A stretch of DNA of 14,788 bases from an uncultured Rhodospirillales bacterium (lineage in GTDB: Bacteria > Pseudomonadota > Alphaproteobacteria > Acetobacterales > Acetobacteraceae): contig CAIVDX010000387.1 of the NCBI GenBank assembly GCA_903904805.1, forward strand, positions 1 through 14,788. The letters run 5' to 3'. The notes under the pieces were generated by a model that saw only the letters and a program-made list of their open reading frames with translations, was not told where the DNA came from and searched no databases. Numbering within the stretch: the stretch's first letter is position 1; the number at the start of each line of letters is the position of its first letter. Made by a program: the position numbers and the translations under genes. This document shows positions 1-5,907 of the stretch, in pieces.

Positions 1-243
1 CGCTTCGCCTTCTGGCCGGAAAGCCGTGGCCGCGGCCTGGCGCGCGAGGCCGCCGGCGCCGCCCTGCGCTTCGCCCATGATCGTGCCGGCATCGAACGGG
101 TCGTCGCCGTCGCCCGAGAGGACAACACCAGCTCACGCATCGTGCTCGGCGGCGTGGGCATGCGCGTCTGCGGCAGCTTCATGCGCGATGGCGGTCTGCT
201 GCTGGTCTATGAGAGCCTCGCCCACTGGCACGCGCCGCGCTGA
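1..243 (+). CDS. GNAT family N-acetyltransferase, C-terminal part (partial)
   Basis: The window opens inside this gene; 80 codons and the TGA stop are present. Reading frame 1 from base 1 gives PESRGRGLAREAAGAALRFA, then an AREDNTSS segment and a GMRVC segment. These match the acetyl-CoA pyrophosphate-binding loop (R-G-x-G-L-A-x-E-A), the following helix, and the Asn-x-x-Ser / Gly-Met motif of RimJ/RimL-like GNAT proteins. Such enzymes transfer an acetyl group from acetyl-CoA to an amine. The acceptor could be a protein N-terminus or a small molecule and cannot be read from this fragment. The N-terminal half lies outside the window, so no start can be assigned. Family assignment is firm and substrate is unknown. 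Confidence 0.88.
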   Translation, partial: RFAFWPESRGRGLAREAAGAALRFAHDRAGIERVVAVAREDNTSSRIVLGGVGMRVCGSFMRDGGLLLVYESLAHWHAPR

Positions 244-265
244 CGGCCGGGTGAGCTGACCCGCG

Positions 266-291
266 GCCGCGATGTCAGGTTTTGTCGCGGC
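266..291 (+). terminator. Possible hairpin after the acetyltransferase gene
   Basis: Perfect 7-bp inverted repeat GCCGCGA / TCGCGGC with a 12-base loop, starting 23 bases after the acetyltransferase stop. No T-run follows, so it would be an atypical intrinsic terminator or just a GC-rich coincidence. The rest of the 244-446 gap is relatively AT-rich for this genome and should hold the promoter of the next gene, but I see no convincing -35/-10 pair. Confidence 0.3.
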
Positions 292-446
292 GCGATGATT
301 CTCGTTGCGAAGCCGGCCGTGTTGGCTGACCTTATCTACAGAAAAGGCGCCTTTACGAGCGTAATATGCCTGTAATGGAAAGCCACTTATCGATACTGAT
401 TCTGGGGATAAAACGTTCTCGCTGGCTGAAGCTAAGGGGGATCGCT

Positions 447-635
447 ATGTCGATGAATCGGGTTCTTTCATTTGCCGCCGCCGTGCTGGTTCTGAGCGTC
501 GCGCCCGGAATGGCCTCCAAAGGCGCCTACGAGCCGGGACTCTGGGAGGGCCCGGCGCAGGCCGCTTTGCCGTCCTCCGGCGCCTGTGTCACCCTGGCGG
601 ACACCGGCGGCCCAGCTACCACCGACATCGATTGA
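447..635 (+). CDS. Small predicted exported protein of unknown function
   Basis: A 62-residue product. The ATG at 447 is preceded by AAGGGGG at 434-440, a good Shine-Dalgarno with 6-base spacing, so it is preferred over the upstream in-frame ATG at 366, which would place a charged stretch before the hydrophobic core. The N-terminus has the look of a Sec signal peptide: MSMNR, then the hydrophobic run VLSFAAAVLVLSV, then A-P-G-M-A-S as a likely cleavage region around residue 23-24. The mature part is only about 38 residues, rich in Gly, Ala and Pro, with a single cysteine and an acidic tail. No family recognised. It ends 15 bp before the TauE/SafE-type gene on the same strand, so the two may be co-transcribed. 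It could also be a non-conserved ORF. Confidence 0.5.
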   Translation: MSMNRVLSFAAAVLVLSVAPGMASKGAYEPGLWEGPAQAALPSSGACVTLADTGGPATTDID

Positions 636-650
636 TCGGCACCGGCACCG

Positions 651-1460
651 ATGCGTGGGCTCCGGTCCCATGATCCAACACCATATTGTCTGGCGGCGCT
701 GAGTGTGATCTCCGCCTCAGTGCTGGCGCGCCAGCCCGGTGCGCCGCTGATGATGGCGGCCATTCTCGCGGCCTCGATGGCCTCCAGCATCGCCGGCTTC
801 GCCTTCTCGGCCATTTGCGGGGCGATGCTGTTTCACCTGTCCGATGATCAGGTCAGGCTCGTTCAGATCATGATCATGTGCTCGATCGCGAATCAGGCGG
901 CGATGACCTGGGCGTCGCGGCGCGACATCGCCTGGCGCGGTCTCGCGCCGTATCTCGCCGGTGGCGCGTTCGGCCTCGGGGCGGGCGTATGGATGCTGCT
1001 GCATGCCGATCGCGCCGCCTACACCCGCGCATTGGGCGTGTTCCTGCTGGGCTATGGCCTGTTCATGCTGCTCCGACGACCGATGGTGGTCCGCTGGCAG
1101 CATGGCGCGATGGATTTCGGCACCGGCCTGCTCAGCGGAGTTACCGGCGGGGCGGTCGGCTTTCCCGGCGCCTTCGTCACCATCTGGTGCGGCATGAAAG
1201 GCTGGGACAAGGTGCGCCAGCGCGCGGTGTTTCAGCCCTTCATTCTGATCATGCAGATCGCCGCCCTGCTGGCCATCAGCCTGGCGCGACGCTCCGGCGC
1301 CGGTGGCCTGGGCGTGTCGCCGGCGGATCTGCTGTTCGTGCCCGTCTCGCTGCTCGGCACCTCGATCGGCCTGTTGCTCTACAAGCGCCTGTCCGACCTG
1401 CAATTCGCCCGCGCGGTGAACCTGCTGCTGATCGTCTCCGGCCTGAGCTTCGTGCTCTAG
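651..1460 (+). CDS. TauE/SafE-family membrane permease (sulfite/sulfonate exporter type)
   Basis: A 269-residue polytopic inner-membrane protein with about eight hydrophobic segments, near residues 35-62, 70-87, 98-118, 126-142, 157-180, 194-212, 225-245 and 254-269. The second half starts with GLLSGVTGGAVGFPGAF, followed by W..M..W.K...RA.FQ. This is the repeat signature of the TauE/SafE (formerly DUF81) family, whose characterised members export sulfite or organosulfonates or are implicated in sulfur-compound transport. Substrate here is unknown because no sulfur-metabolism gene is adjacent. No clear Shine-Dalgarno precedes 651. In-frame ATGs at 750 and 753 lie directly before the first membrane segment and could be the true start, giving about 236 residues. 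The gene follows the small exported protein by 15 bp and is convergent with the RNR-like gene. Confidence 0.82.
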   Translation: MRGLRSHDPTPYCLAALSVISASVLARQPGAPLMMAAILAASMASSIAGFAFSAICGAMLFHLSDDQVRLVQIMIMCSIANQAAMTWASRRDIAWRGLAPYLAGGAFGLGAGVWMLLHADRAAYTRALGVFLLGYGLFMLLRRPMVVRWQHGAMDFGTGLLSGVTGGAVGFPGAFVTIWCGMKGWDKVRQRAVFQPFILIMQIAALLAISLARRSGAGGLGVSPADLLFVPVSLLGTSIGLLLYKRLSDLQFARAVNLLLIVSGLSFVL

Positions 1461-1487
1461 AGCCTGACCGGGTCGGTTTGAACCTCA

Positions 1488-1527
1488 GGTCACGCGCCAG
1501 GTCGGTGGTGTGGCGGGCAGCGTGACC
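1488..1527. terminator. Nested hairpin between convergent genes
   Basis: Inverted repeat GGTCACGC (1488-1495) / GCGTGACC (1520-1527), 8 bp perfect, enclosing a second 4-bp pair GCCA (1496-1499) / TGGC (1511-1514). It lies 28 bases after the permease stop and 33 bases from the stop of the convergent RNR-like gene. There is no U-run, so termination is inferred from position and structure only. Confidence 0.4.
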
Positions 1528-1551
1528 GGATCATGCGACGACGATGATCCG
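1527..1551. terminator. Second hairpin between convergent genes
   Basis: Perfect 8-bp inverted repeat CGGATCAT (1527-1534) / ATGATCCG (1544-1551) around a 9-base loop, immediately adjacent to the previous hairpin and ending 9 bases before the stop codon of the minus-strand gene. A bidirectional terminator for the convergent pair is the simplest reading. No poly-U tract on either strand. Confidence 0.42.
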
Positions 1552-1559
1552 CCGCTGCT

Positions 1560-3032
1560 CTAGCCGGAGACCACCCGCAGCAGACGCTGCCGCGGCGCCG
1601 CCGGCAGATCGAGCGGCAGGCTGGGCGGCGCCGCCTGAACCTCCGGCGCCTCCACCTCACCCTCCGGCAGGCTGACCTCCGGCGCGTAATGCGCCGCCAG
1701 ATGCCGCACCACATAATCCAGCAGCGAACTCGCCCGCGCCACCGCGGGATCGCCGCTCACCGTGCCGGCCGGCGCGAAGCGCGTCTGCCCGAACGCCTCG
1801 ACGAACTCCCCCAGACCCGCGCCATGCTGCAGCCCGATGCTCACCGCCTGGCACAGCCCGTCCATCAGCCCGCGCACCGTCGCCGACTCCTTCGGCAGCC
1901 CCACCGAAATCTCGCCCAGCGTGCCGTCCTCGAACTCCGCCGTGCGCAGCAGCACGCGATGCCCGGCGATGGTGGTTTGCTGCGTGTAGCCGCGCCGCCG
2001 CGCCGGCAGCTCGCGCCGACCAGGCGCGACGGGCACCATATGCGCCTCCGGCAGCGCCGGCATCGCCTGGATCATCGGCGCGACGGCGCGCACCATCGCC
2101 AGATGCGCGGCATGGCTCACCTCGGGGAACACGCTCTGGCCGGCGATCTGCCGCGCCAGCGCGCTCTCGGCGCTCATCGCATGCGCCGCCAGCCAGGCGC
2201 GTGCGGTGCGGGTCAGCTGTCCGGCGCAGTTCACCGGCGCGAAGGCCGGGGCGATGCCGCCGGTCTCCACACCCAGCAACGCATCGGCCGGGCCGGGCAG
2301 CAGGATCGCGGTGGTGGCGACATGATGCGGCGCGATCGCCCCCCGCGCCGCCCGGGCGGCCAGCGCCAGCTCCGGCAGCTCCGCGCAGGCAGCCGGCAGC
2401 CGCCAGTCCGGTGAAATCAACGTCGCCTGCCGGGCAAAGCGCGCCGAGGCACTGTCGGCCCGGCCGCGCAGCAGGGCGGCGATGTTGGCAGCCACCAGCC
2501 GGCCCTCATCGCTGTCATAGGCAATGCCGAGCGCGGCCAGCAGCCCGGCCAGATCGCTCAGCGAGACGGCGATGCGCCGCGCCCGCGGGGCCGCCAGCGT
2601 CAGCGCCAGCACGGCGGTCTCCACCGCCTCGCCAAACGCCTCGGCCTCGAACCCCAGCGCCGGATGGAAAAATTCAGCGAGGTTCAGCACGAACCCCGGC
2701 ATCGCGCTGGCCCCCATCGCCCGGCCCGACCACAACGCCGCATCCGGCGCGCCCCGCCGCCGCAGCAGCAGCGCATGCAGCTGCTCGGCGATCGGCGCCA
2801 CAATCCCGCGCTCGGCGGCAGCCACCGCGATCGGGCGGATCCAGGCCTCGGCGGCGGTGGCGAGCAGCGCCGGCCCATCCTCCGGCAACAAGGCGGCGAG
2901 CGCGGCGGAGGCGGCATCGTCCCAGGCGGCGGGCAGGGTGATCACGCGCGTCGGCGCATCGGGATCGGCGGCGGCCTCGGTGGTGCGCATCCGCACACCC
3001 TGCCACGCCCGCATCGTTCCTGTGTCGCCCAT
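1560..3032 (-). CDS. Orphan protein derived from the C-terminal half of B12-dependent (class II) ribonucleotide reductase, TSCPD domain
   Basis: 490 residues; the start at 3032 is fixed by a perfect AGGAGG (reverse of 3038-3043) 5 bases upstream. Residues about 348-450 form a TSCPD domain like the C-terminus of NrdJ: RGYTQ, then GHRVLLRTAEFEDGTLGEI, K-E-S-A-x-x-R-x-L-M, the SIGLQHG helix, F.QTRF.PAG and SLLDY. Residues about 115-200 resemble the late barrel segment of class II RNRs (NLAEFFHP, LAGLLAALGIAYDSDEGR). Residues 239-265 look like a decayed version of the nucleotide-phosphate loop: where active enzymes carry PTGTIS...SSGIEP, this protein has LPGPAD...TGGIAP. The N-terminal ATP-cone and cobalamin/cysteine catalytic half are absent. 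Full NrdJ is usually 700-1200 residues, so this cannot be a complete reductase. Split NrdJa/NrdJb is known in Pseudomonas, but no NrdJa lies here. The family assignment is sound and the function is unknown, perhaps regulatory or a partner of the real NrdJ. Confidence 0.8.
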   Translation of the reverse strand: MGDTGTMRAWQGVRMRTTEAAADPDAPTRVITLPAAWDDAASAALAALLPEDGPALLATAAEAWIRPIAVAAAERGIVAPIAEQLHALLLRRRGAPDAALWSGRAMGASAMPGFVLNLAEFFHPALGFEAEAFGEAVETAVLALTLAAPRARRIAVSLSDLAGLLAALGIAYDSDEGRLVAANIAALLRGRADSASARFARQATLISPDWRLPAACAELPELALAARAARGAIAPHHVATTAILLPGPADALLGVETGGIAPAFAPVNCAGQLTRTARAWLAAHAMSAESALARQIAGQSVFPEVSHAAHLAMVRAVAPMIQAMPALPEAHMVPVAPGRRELPARRRGYTQQTTIAGHRVLLRTAEFEDGTLGEISVGLPKESATVRGLMDGLCQAVSIGLQHGAGLGEFVEAFGQTRFAPAGTVSGDPAVARASSLLDYVVRHLAAHYAPEVSLPEGEVEAPEVQAAPPSLPLDLPAAPRQRLLRVVSG

Positions 3033-3037
3033 GCCAG

Positions 3038-3043
3038 CCTCCT
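3038..3043 (-). promoter_or_regulatory. Consensus Shine-Dalgarno that decides the RNR-like start
   Basis: Read on the minus strand this is AGGAGG, 5 bases before the ATG at 3032. It is the strongest ribosome-binding site I noticed in the window. It rules out the longer in-frame reading that would extend to 3569 across the palindrome and the NDUFA12 gene. Confidence 0.85.
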
Positions 3044-3088
3044 GTCGATGACGGCACGCTATGACAGGGCTTGACCTGTGAAAAGCGT

Positions 3089-3122
3089 ATTTTGTGTCCG
3101 ATTCGCGAATCGGACACAAAAT
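3089..3122. promoter_or_regulatory. Perfect 34-bp palindrome in a divergent intergenic region, putative operator
   Basis: The left arm ATTTTGTGTCCGATTCG (3089-3105) is followed with no spacer by its exact reverse complement (3106-3122); the flanking bases 3088 and 3123 break the symmetry. It lies between two divergent genes, 57 bases upstream of the RNR-like start and 27 bases upstream of the NDUFA12 start. That position suits a dimeric or tetrameric regulator controlling one or both. A terminator is unlikely because nothing is transcribed into it from a neighbouring stop. I recognise no regulator consensus: it is neither a LexA nor an NrdR site. Confidence 0.6.
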
Positions 3123-3149
3123 CCTGTGGATAGATTGGAATGACGGGAC

Positions 3150-3548
3150 ATGGTGGACCGAACCGGCGGGCCGTCCTATATCGGGGTCATGGACATCGGC
3201 ACCCGCATCTTCACCGCCCTCCGGGGCAAGGCCGTCGGACGCGATGCCGCCGGCAATCGCTATTACGAGGATCGCCGCGGCAAGCGCCCGGGCTATGATC
3301 GCACCCGCCGCTGGGTGATCTATGCCGGCATCCCCGACGCCTCCGCGGTGCCCGCCGAGTGGCACGCCTGGCTGCACCACATCACCGACGCCCCGATCGC
3401 CCAGAGCGCGCGCAAGCCCTGGCAGTTGCCGCATCTGGCGAACCAGACCGGCACCGCCAACGCACATCGTCCGGCCGGCCATGATTATCGCGGCGGCCAC
3501 CGTGCCGCGGCGAGTGCTGACTACGAAGCCTGGACCCCGGGCAGCTAG
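3150..3548 (+). CDS. NDUFA12-type (B17.2) accessory subunit of NADH:ubiquinone oxidoreductase
   Basis: 132 residues homologous to the mitochondrial complex I subunit NDUFA12. In alphaproteobacteria this protein is one of the few supernumerary subunits shared with mitochondria and is encoded away from the nuo operon. It sits on the matrix/cytoplasmic side and supports assembly and stability, without redox cofactors. Seen here: IGTRIFTALRGKAVGRDAAG (about 16-35), NRYYE (36-40), RRWVIYAG (53-60), P.EWHAWLHH.TDAP (68-82), RKPWQ, N.TGT, and the closing YEAWTPG (125-131). These follow the family from end to end. The ATG at 3150 has a GGAA 9 bases upstream; an ATG at 3189 (MDIGTR) is the alternative start. 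It is the first gene of a five-gene run, ending 7 bp before mlaD. Confidence 0.92.
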   Translation: MVDRTGGPSYIGVMDIGTRIFTALRGKAVGRDAAGNRYYEDRRGKRPGYDRTRRWVIYAGIPDASAVPAEWHAWLHHITDAPIAQSARKPWQLPHLANQTGTANAHRPAGHDYRGGHRAAASADYEAWTPGS

Positions 3549-3555
3549 CGCCCCC

Positions 3556-4056
3556 ATGTCCCGCAGCATTGCCGACGTCGCGGCGGGAGCGGTCGTGCTG
3601 GCCGTCGCCGGTGGGTTCCTCGCCTTCGCCGGCGCCCATACCGGCCGCGGTGCCGCCAGCGGCTACACGCTCAGTGCCGACTTCACCCGCATCGATGGCC
3701 TGGCCGCCGGCTCCGACGTCCGCCTCGCCGGCGTGAATGTCGGCAAGGTCACCGATGCCTCGATCGACCCGAAATCCTATCTCGCCCACGTCGCCCTCAC
3801 CGTGCGCCCCGATCTCGAACTGCCTGATGACAGCTCCGCCGAGGTGATCAGCGACGGTCTGCTTGGCGGCAAATTCCTCTCGCTGGTCCCCGGCGGGTCG
3901 GAAAAGATGCTGAAGCCCGGTGGCCGCATCACCATCACCCAGTCGGCGGTGTCGCTGGAGGATCTGCTCGGCAAGTTCATCTTCAATGTCGGCGACCTCA
4001 CCGCCGCCGTGCAGAAAACCCTGCCGCCGCCTGACGATTCGGCATCGAAGAAATGA
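3556..4056 (+). CDS. mlaD: MlaD-like MCE-domain protein, outer-membrane lipid asymmetry
   Basis: 166 residues, close to the usual MlaD size. It has one N-terminal membrane anchor (about 7-27, AAGAVVLAVAGGFLAFAGA), then an MCE domain (about 36-115): DFTRIDGLAAGSDVRLAGVN, V.L.V...L.LP.DS.AEV, and the hallmark DGLLGGKFLSLVPGG (100-114). A short C-terminal tail follows. MlaD forms the hexameric periplasmic ring of the MlaFEDB ABC complex, which moves phospholipids between inner and outer membranes. The ATPase (mlaF) and permease (mlaE) are not in this window, so they must be encoded elsewhere if the complex exists. The gene begins 7 bp after NDUFA12, and its stop overlaps the next start as ATGA at 4053-4056, indicating translational coupling. 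Confidence 0.92.
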   Translation: MSRSIADVAAGAVVLAVAGGFLAFAGAHTGRGAASGYTLSADFTRIDGLAAGSDVRLAGVNVGKVTDASIDPKSYLAHVALTVRPDLELPDDSSAEVISDGLLGGKFLSLVPGGSEKMLKPGGRITITQSAVSLEDLLGKFIFNVGDLTAAVQKTLPPPDDSASKK

Positions 4057-4259
4057 GCACCCCGCCGCTTTGGCCACAGCCGGACGGCACCCCGGTCTCC
4101 TGCACCGAGAAGCTCCAGATGCTGGCCGAGAATCACGACGAACTGGCGCAGATGATGCGCGACGTGTTCGAGGATGCCGTGCTGATGGGTGTGGACGCGC
4201 AGGCCATGCGCAGGATTCTCACCGCGCTCGTCGAGGGGCTGGAAAGCCCGCTGCGATGA
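4053..4259 (+). CDS. Small conserved-looking cytoplasmic protein, unknown function
   Basis: 68 residues with no signal peptide or membrane segment. The sequence opens with LWPQPDGTPVSC and continues with an amphipathic, acidic helical stretch (EKLQMLAENHDELAQMMRD, then FEDAVLMGVD, then MRRILTALVEGL). Overall it reads as a two-helix protein with one cysteine (residue 17). I have the impression that short proteins with the PVSC-EKL and DAVLMGVD motifs recur in related alphaproteobacteria beside DUF2155 genes, but I cannot verify this. ATGA overlaps at both ends (4053-4056 and 4256-4259) join it to mlaD and the DUF2155 gene, which argues strongly that it is truly translated. No function can be assigned. 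Confidence 0.82.
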   Translation: MSTPPLWPQPDGTPVSCTEKLQMLAENHDELAQMMRDVFEDAVLMGVDAQAMRRILTALVEGLESPLR

Positions 4260-4630
4260 AAGCCCTGTGCATGGCGATGATCTTGCTGTCCGGCACCACC
4301 GCGCTGGCGCAGCCGGTGCCGGTGGATGCGCCCTGGCAGGATCGCCCGGTCGCCGATCTGCGCGGGCTCGACAAGGTCACAGCCTCGGCCAAGGAAATTC
4401 TGGTGAAGGCCGGCACCGCGGCGACATTCGGCTCGCTGACGATTTCAGTGCGATCCTGCAAGATCCGCGCGCCCGACCAGCCGCCGGACGCCACCGCCTT
4501 CCTCGATGTGGTGGACAGCCGCGGCGGCGCAGCCGATTTCCATGGCTGGATCTTCGCCAACGAGCCCTCGATCAATCTCTACCAGCACGCGGTGTACGAC
4601 ATCCGCCTGATCGGCTGCCGCGCATCATGA
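4256..4630 (+). CDS. DUF2155 domain protein, exported
   Basis: 124 residues. An N-terminal signal peptide (MKALCMAMILLSGTTALA, cleavage after residue 18) directs it to the periplasm. The mature part follows the DUF2155 pattern: LRGLDKVTA (35-43), an AGTAATFGSL segment (52-61), C68, AFLDVV (81-86), FHGWIFANEPSI (95-106), HAVYDIRLIGC (111-121). C68 and C121 are well placed for a disulfide. DUF2155 proteins are typical of alphaproteobacteria, and the family often lies near the NDUFA12 gene, as here; no biochemical role is established to my knowledge. Its start and stop overlap both neighbours as ATGA, so it belongs to the NDUFA12-otsB run. Confidence 0.9.
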   Translation: MKALCMAMILLSGTTALAQPVPVDAPWQDRPVADLRGLDKVTASAKEILVKAGTAATFGSLTISVRSCKIRAPDQPPDATAFLDVVDSRGGAADFHGWIFANEPSINLYQHAVYDIRLIGCRAS

Positions 4631-5343
4631 GCCTGCCGCCGCTCGATCGCGCGGCGCTGCTGCTGGATCTCGACGGCACGCTGATCGACATCGCGCCGAC
4701 GCCCGACTCAGTTGTGGTGCCGCCCGGCCTGCGCGACACTCTTCTGACCCTGCGCGGCCAATTGTCCGGCGCCCTGGCCATCATCTCCGGCCGCCCCGTC
4801 GAGGATGTCGATGCGCTGCTGCCTGGTGTGGCGAGCGCGGTGGCCGGCGAGCATGGCGCGGCACTGCGCCCGGCGCTGGGTGCCGATATCCTGCGCCGCG
4901 ATCTGCCGCTGCCCCCCAATGGCTGGCTCGAAACCGCCGAGGCAGCCGTCGCACGCCATCCCGGCGCGCTGCTGGAACGAAAATCCCGAGGCTTTGTGCT
5001 GCATTTTCGCCTCGCCCCGGATGCCGGCCCGGCACTGCGCGCGGCGATCGCCCCGCTGGTCAAGGCCGACCCAAGGTTCGAGATCATGCCGGCATCGATG
5101 GCGTGGGAGGTCCGCGCCGTGGGGGTCGACAAGGGGGCCGCCGTCCGCGCGGTGATGGCGCTCGAGGCGTTTGCCGGCCGCCTGCCCATCTTCATCGGTG
5201 ACGACATCACCGACCAGGACGGCATCACCGCCGCGCAGGCGTTGGGTGGCGTTGGATTTCTCGTCGCCAAGCGCTTCACCAACCCTGAAGGTGTGCGAGC
5301 CTGGCTCCGCGCATCAGCCCAACAGGCCGAATTCCAGAGCTGA
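4627..5343 (+). CDS. otsB: Trehalose-6-phosphate phosphatase
   Basis: 238 residues of the HAD superfamily. It carries motif I LDLDGTL (nucleophile D14, acid D16), motif II ISGR (53-56), the OtsB-typical GEHGA (75-79), the motif III lysine in VDKG (K169) and motif IV GDDITDQDG (191-199). OtsB removes phosphate from trehalose-6-phosphate in the cytoplasm, the last step of the OtsAB route to the osmo- and desiccation-protectant trehalose. The usual partner otsA is absent from the window, which ends otsB with a convergent gene. The start overlaps the DUF2155 stop (ATGA, 4627-4630). Length is slightly below the E. coli enzyme (266 residues) but all motifs are present. Confidence 0.93.
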   Translation: MSLPPLDRAALLLDLDGTLIDIAPTPDSVVVPPGLRDTLLTLRGQLSGALAIISGRPVEDVDALLPGVASAVAGEHGAALRPALGADILRRDLPLPPNGWLETAEAAVARHPGALLERKSRGFVLHFRLAPDAGPALRAAIAPLVKADPRFEIMPASMAWEVRAVGVDKGAAVRAVMALEAFAGRLPIFIGDDITDQDGITAAQALGGVGFLVAKRFTNPEGVRAWLRASAQQAEFQS

Positions 5344-5377
5344 GAGATCGACCCGCCGCCGCACCAAACATTCAGAG

Positions 5378-5414
5378 GTTTCTTGGTTCTTTCTTAAAAG
5401 CAGAACCAAAGAAC
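5378..5414. terminator. Hairpin between convergent otsB and bcp, probable bidirectional terminator
   Basis: A 13-bp stem, GTTTCTTGGTTCT (5378-5390) against AGAACCAAAGAAC (5402-5414), with one G-U pair and one C/A mismatch and an 11-base AT-rich loop. The inner 8 bp are perfect. It falls in the 79-bp gap between two convergent stops, and its AT-rich composition stands out from the surroundings. There is no long U-run, but position and stability fit termination on both strands. Confidence 0.6.
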
Positions 5415-5422
5415 TTTCGAAA

Positions 5423-5887
5423 CTAAAGCGCCTTCGCCGCTTCGAGCACGTCCAGAGCGTGGCCATCAACCTTCACCTTCGGCCACACCTTGGCGATCTT
5501 GCCCTTGGCGTCGACAAGAAAGCTCGAGCGCTCGATGCCCATATATTTCTTGCCGTACATGCTCTTCTCCACCCACACGCAATAGGCCTCGGTCACCGCG
5601 CCATCCTCGTCGGAGGCAAGTGGGAAAGTCAGGTTATATTTCTTGGCGAATTTCTCGATCGCCGGCATCGCGTCGCGTGACACGCCGATCACCTCGAGAT
5701 CGAGCTTGCCCAGCTGCGGCAGCGCCTCCTCGAACGCGCAGGCCTCCTTGGTGCAGCCGGGCGTGTCCGCCTTCGGATAGAAATACAGCAGGAACGGCTT
5801 GCCCTTCAGCGCGGCCTTGCTGACCTTGCGACCGCCCGAGGCCGCCATGGTGAAGTTCGGTGCGGTGTCGCCTTCGCTGATGCTCAT
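5423..5887 (-). CDS. bcp: Thioredoxin-dependent thiol peroxidase (BCP-type peroxiredoxin)
   Basis: 154 residues, the usual BCP length. The motif FYPKADTPGCTKEACAFEE places the peroxidatic cysteine at C45 and the resolving cysteine at C50, the same numbering as E. coli Bcp, making it an atypical 2-Cys peroxiredoxin that reduces H2O2 and organic hydroperoxides with electrons from thioredoxin. Further family features are GDTAPNF at the start, VIGVSRD, YNLTFPLASDEDG and RSSFLVDAKGKI. The ATG at 5887 is preceded by GGAGA about 8 bases upstream on the minus strand, so it is preferred to the ATG eight codons earlier, which lies close to the end of glnE. It starts 20 bp after the glnE stop on the same strand and is most likely co-transcribed with it. 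Confidence 0.96.
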   Translation of the reverse strand: MSISEGDTAPNFTMAASGGRKVSKAALKGKPFLLYFYPKADTPGCTKEACAFEEALPQLGKLDLEVIGVSRDAMPAIEKFAKKYNLTFPLASDEDGAVTEAYCVWVEKSMYGKKYMGIERSSFLVDAKGKIAKVWPKVKVDGHALDVLEAAKAL

Positions 5888-5907
5888 CACGCTGTCTCCG
5901 ATTGTTA

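Noticed and set aside
261..271. CGCGGCCGCG-type palindrome after the acetyltransferase gene as a special site.
   Set aside because: Short self-complementary GC runs are expected at this base composition.
3089..3122. The palindrome as an NrdR or LexA site, given the neighbouring RNR-like gene.
   Set aside because: NrdR boxes have ACAC facing inward to GTGT, the reverse of this arrangement, and there is no GTTC/GAAC pair as in alphaproteobacterial LexA sites.
3125..3133. TGTGGATAG, one mismatch from a DnaA box, beside the palindrome.
   Set aside because: A single imperfect box without a cluster or AT-rich unwinding region is not evidence for an origin or DnaA control.
3033..3569. Extension of the RNR-like frame upstream to 3569 (669 residues).
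   Set aside because: It would run through the palindrome and antisense to NDUFA12, while a perfect AGGAGG marks the start at 3032.
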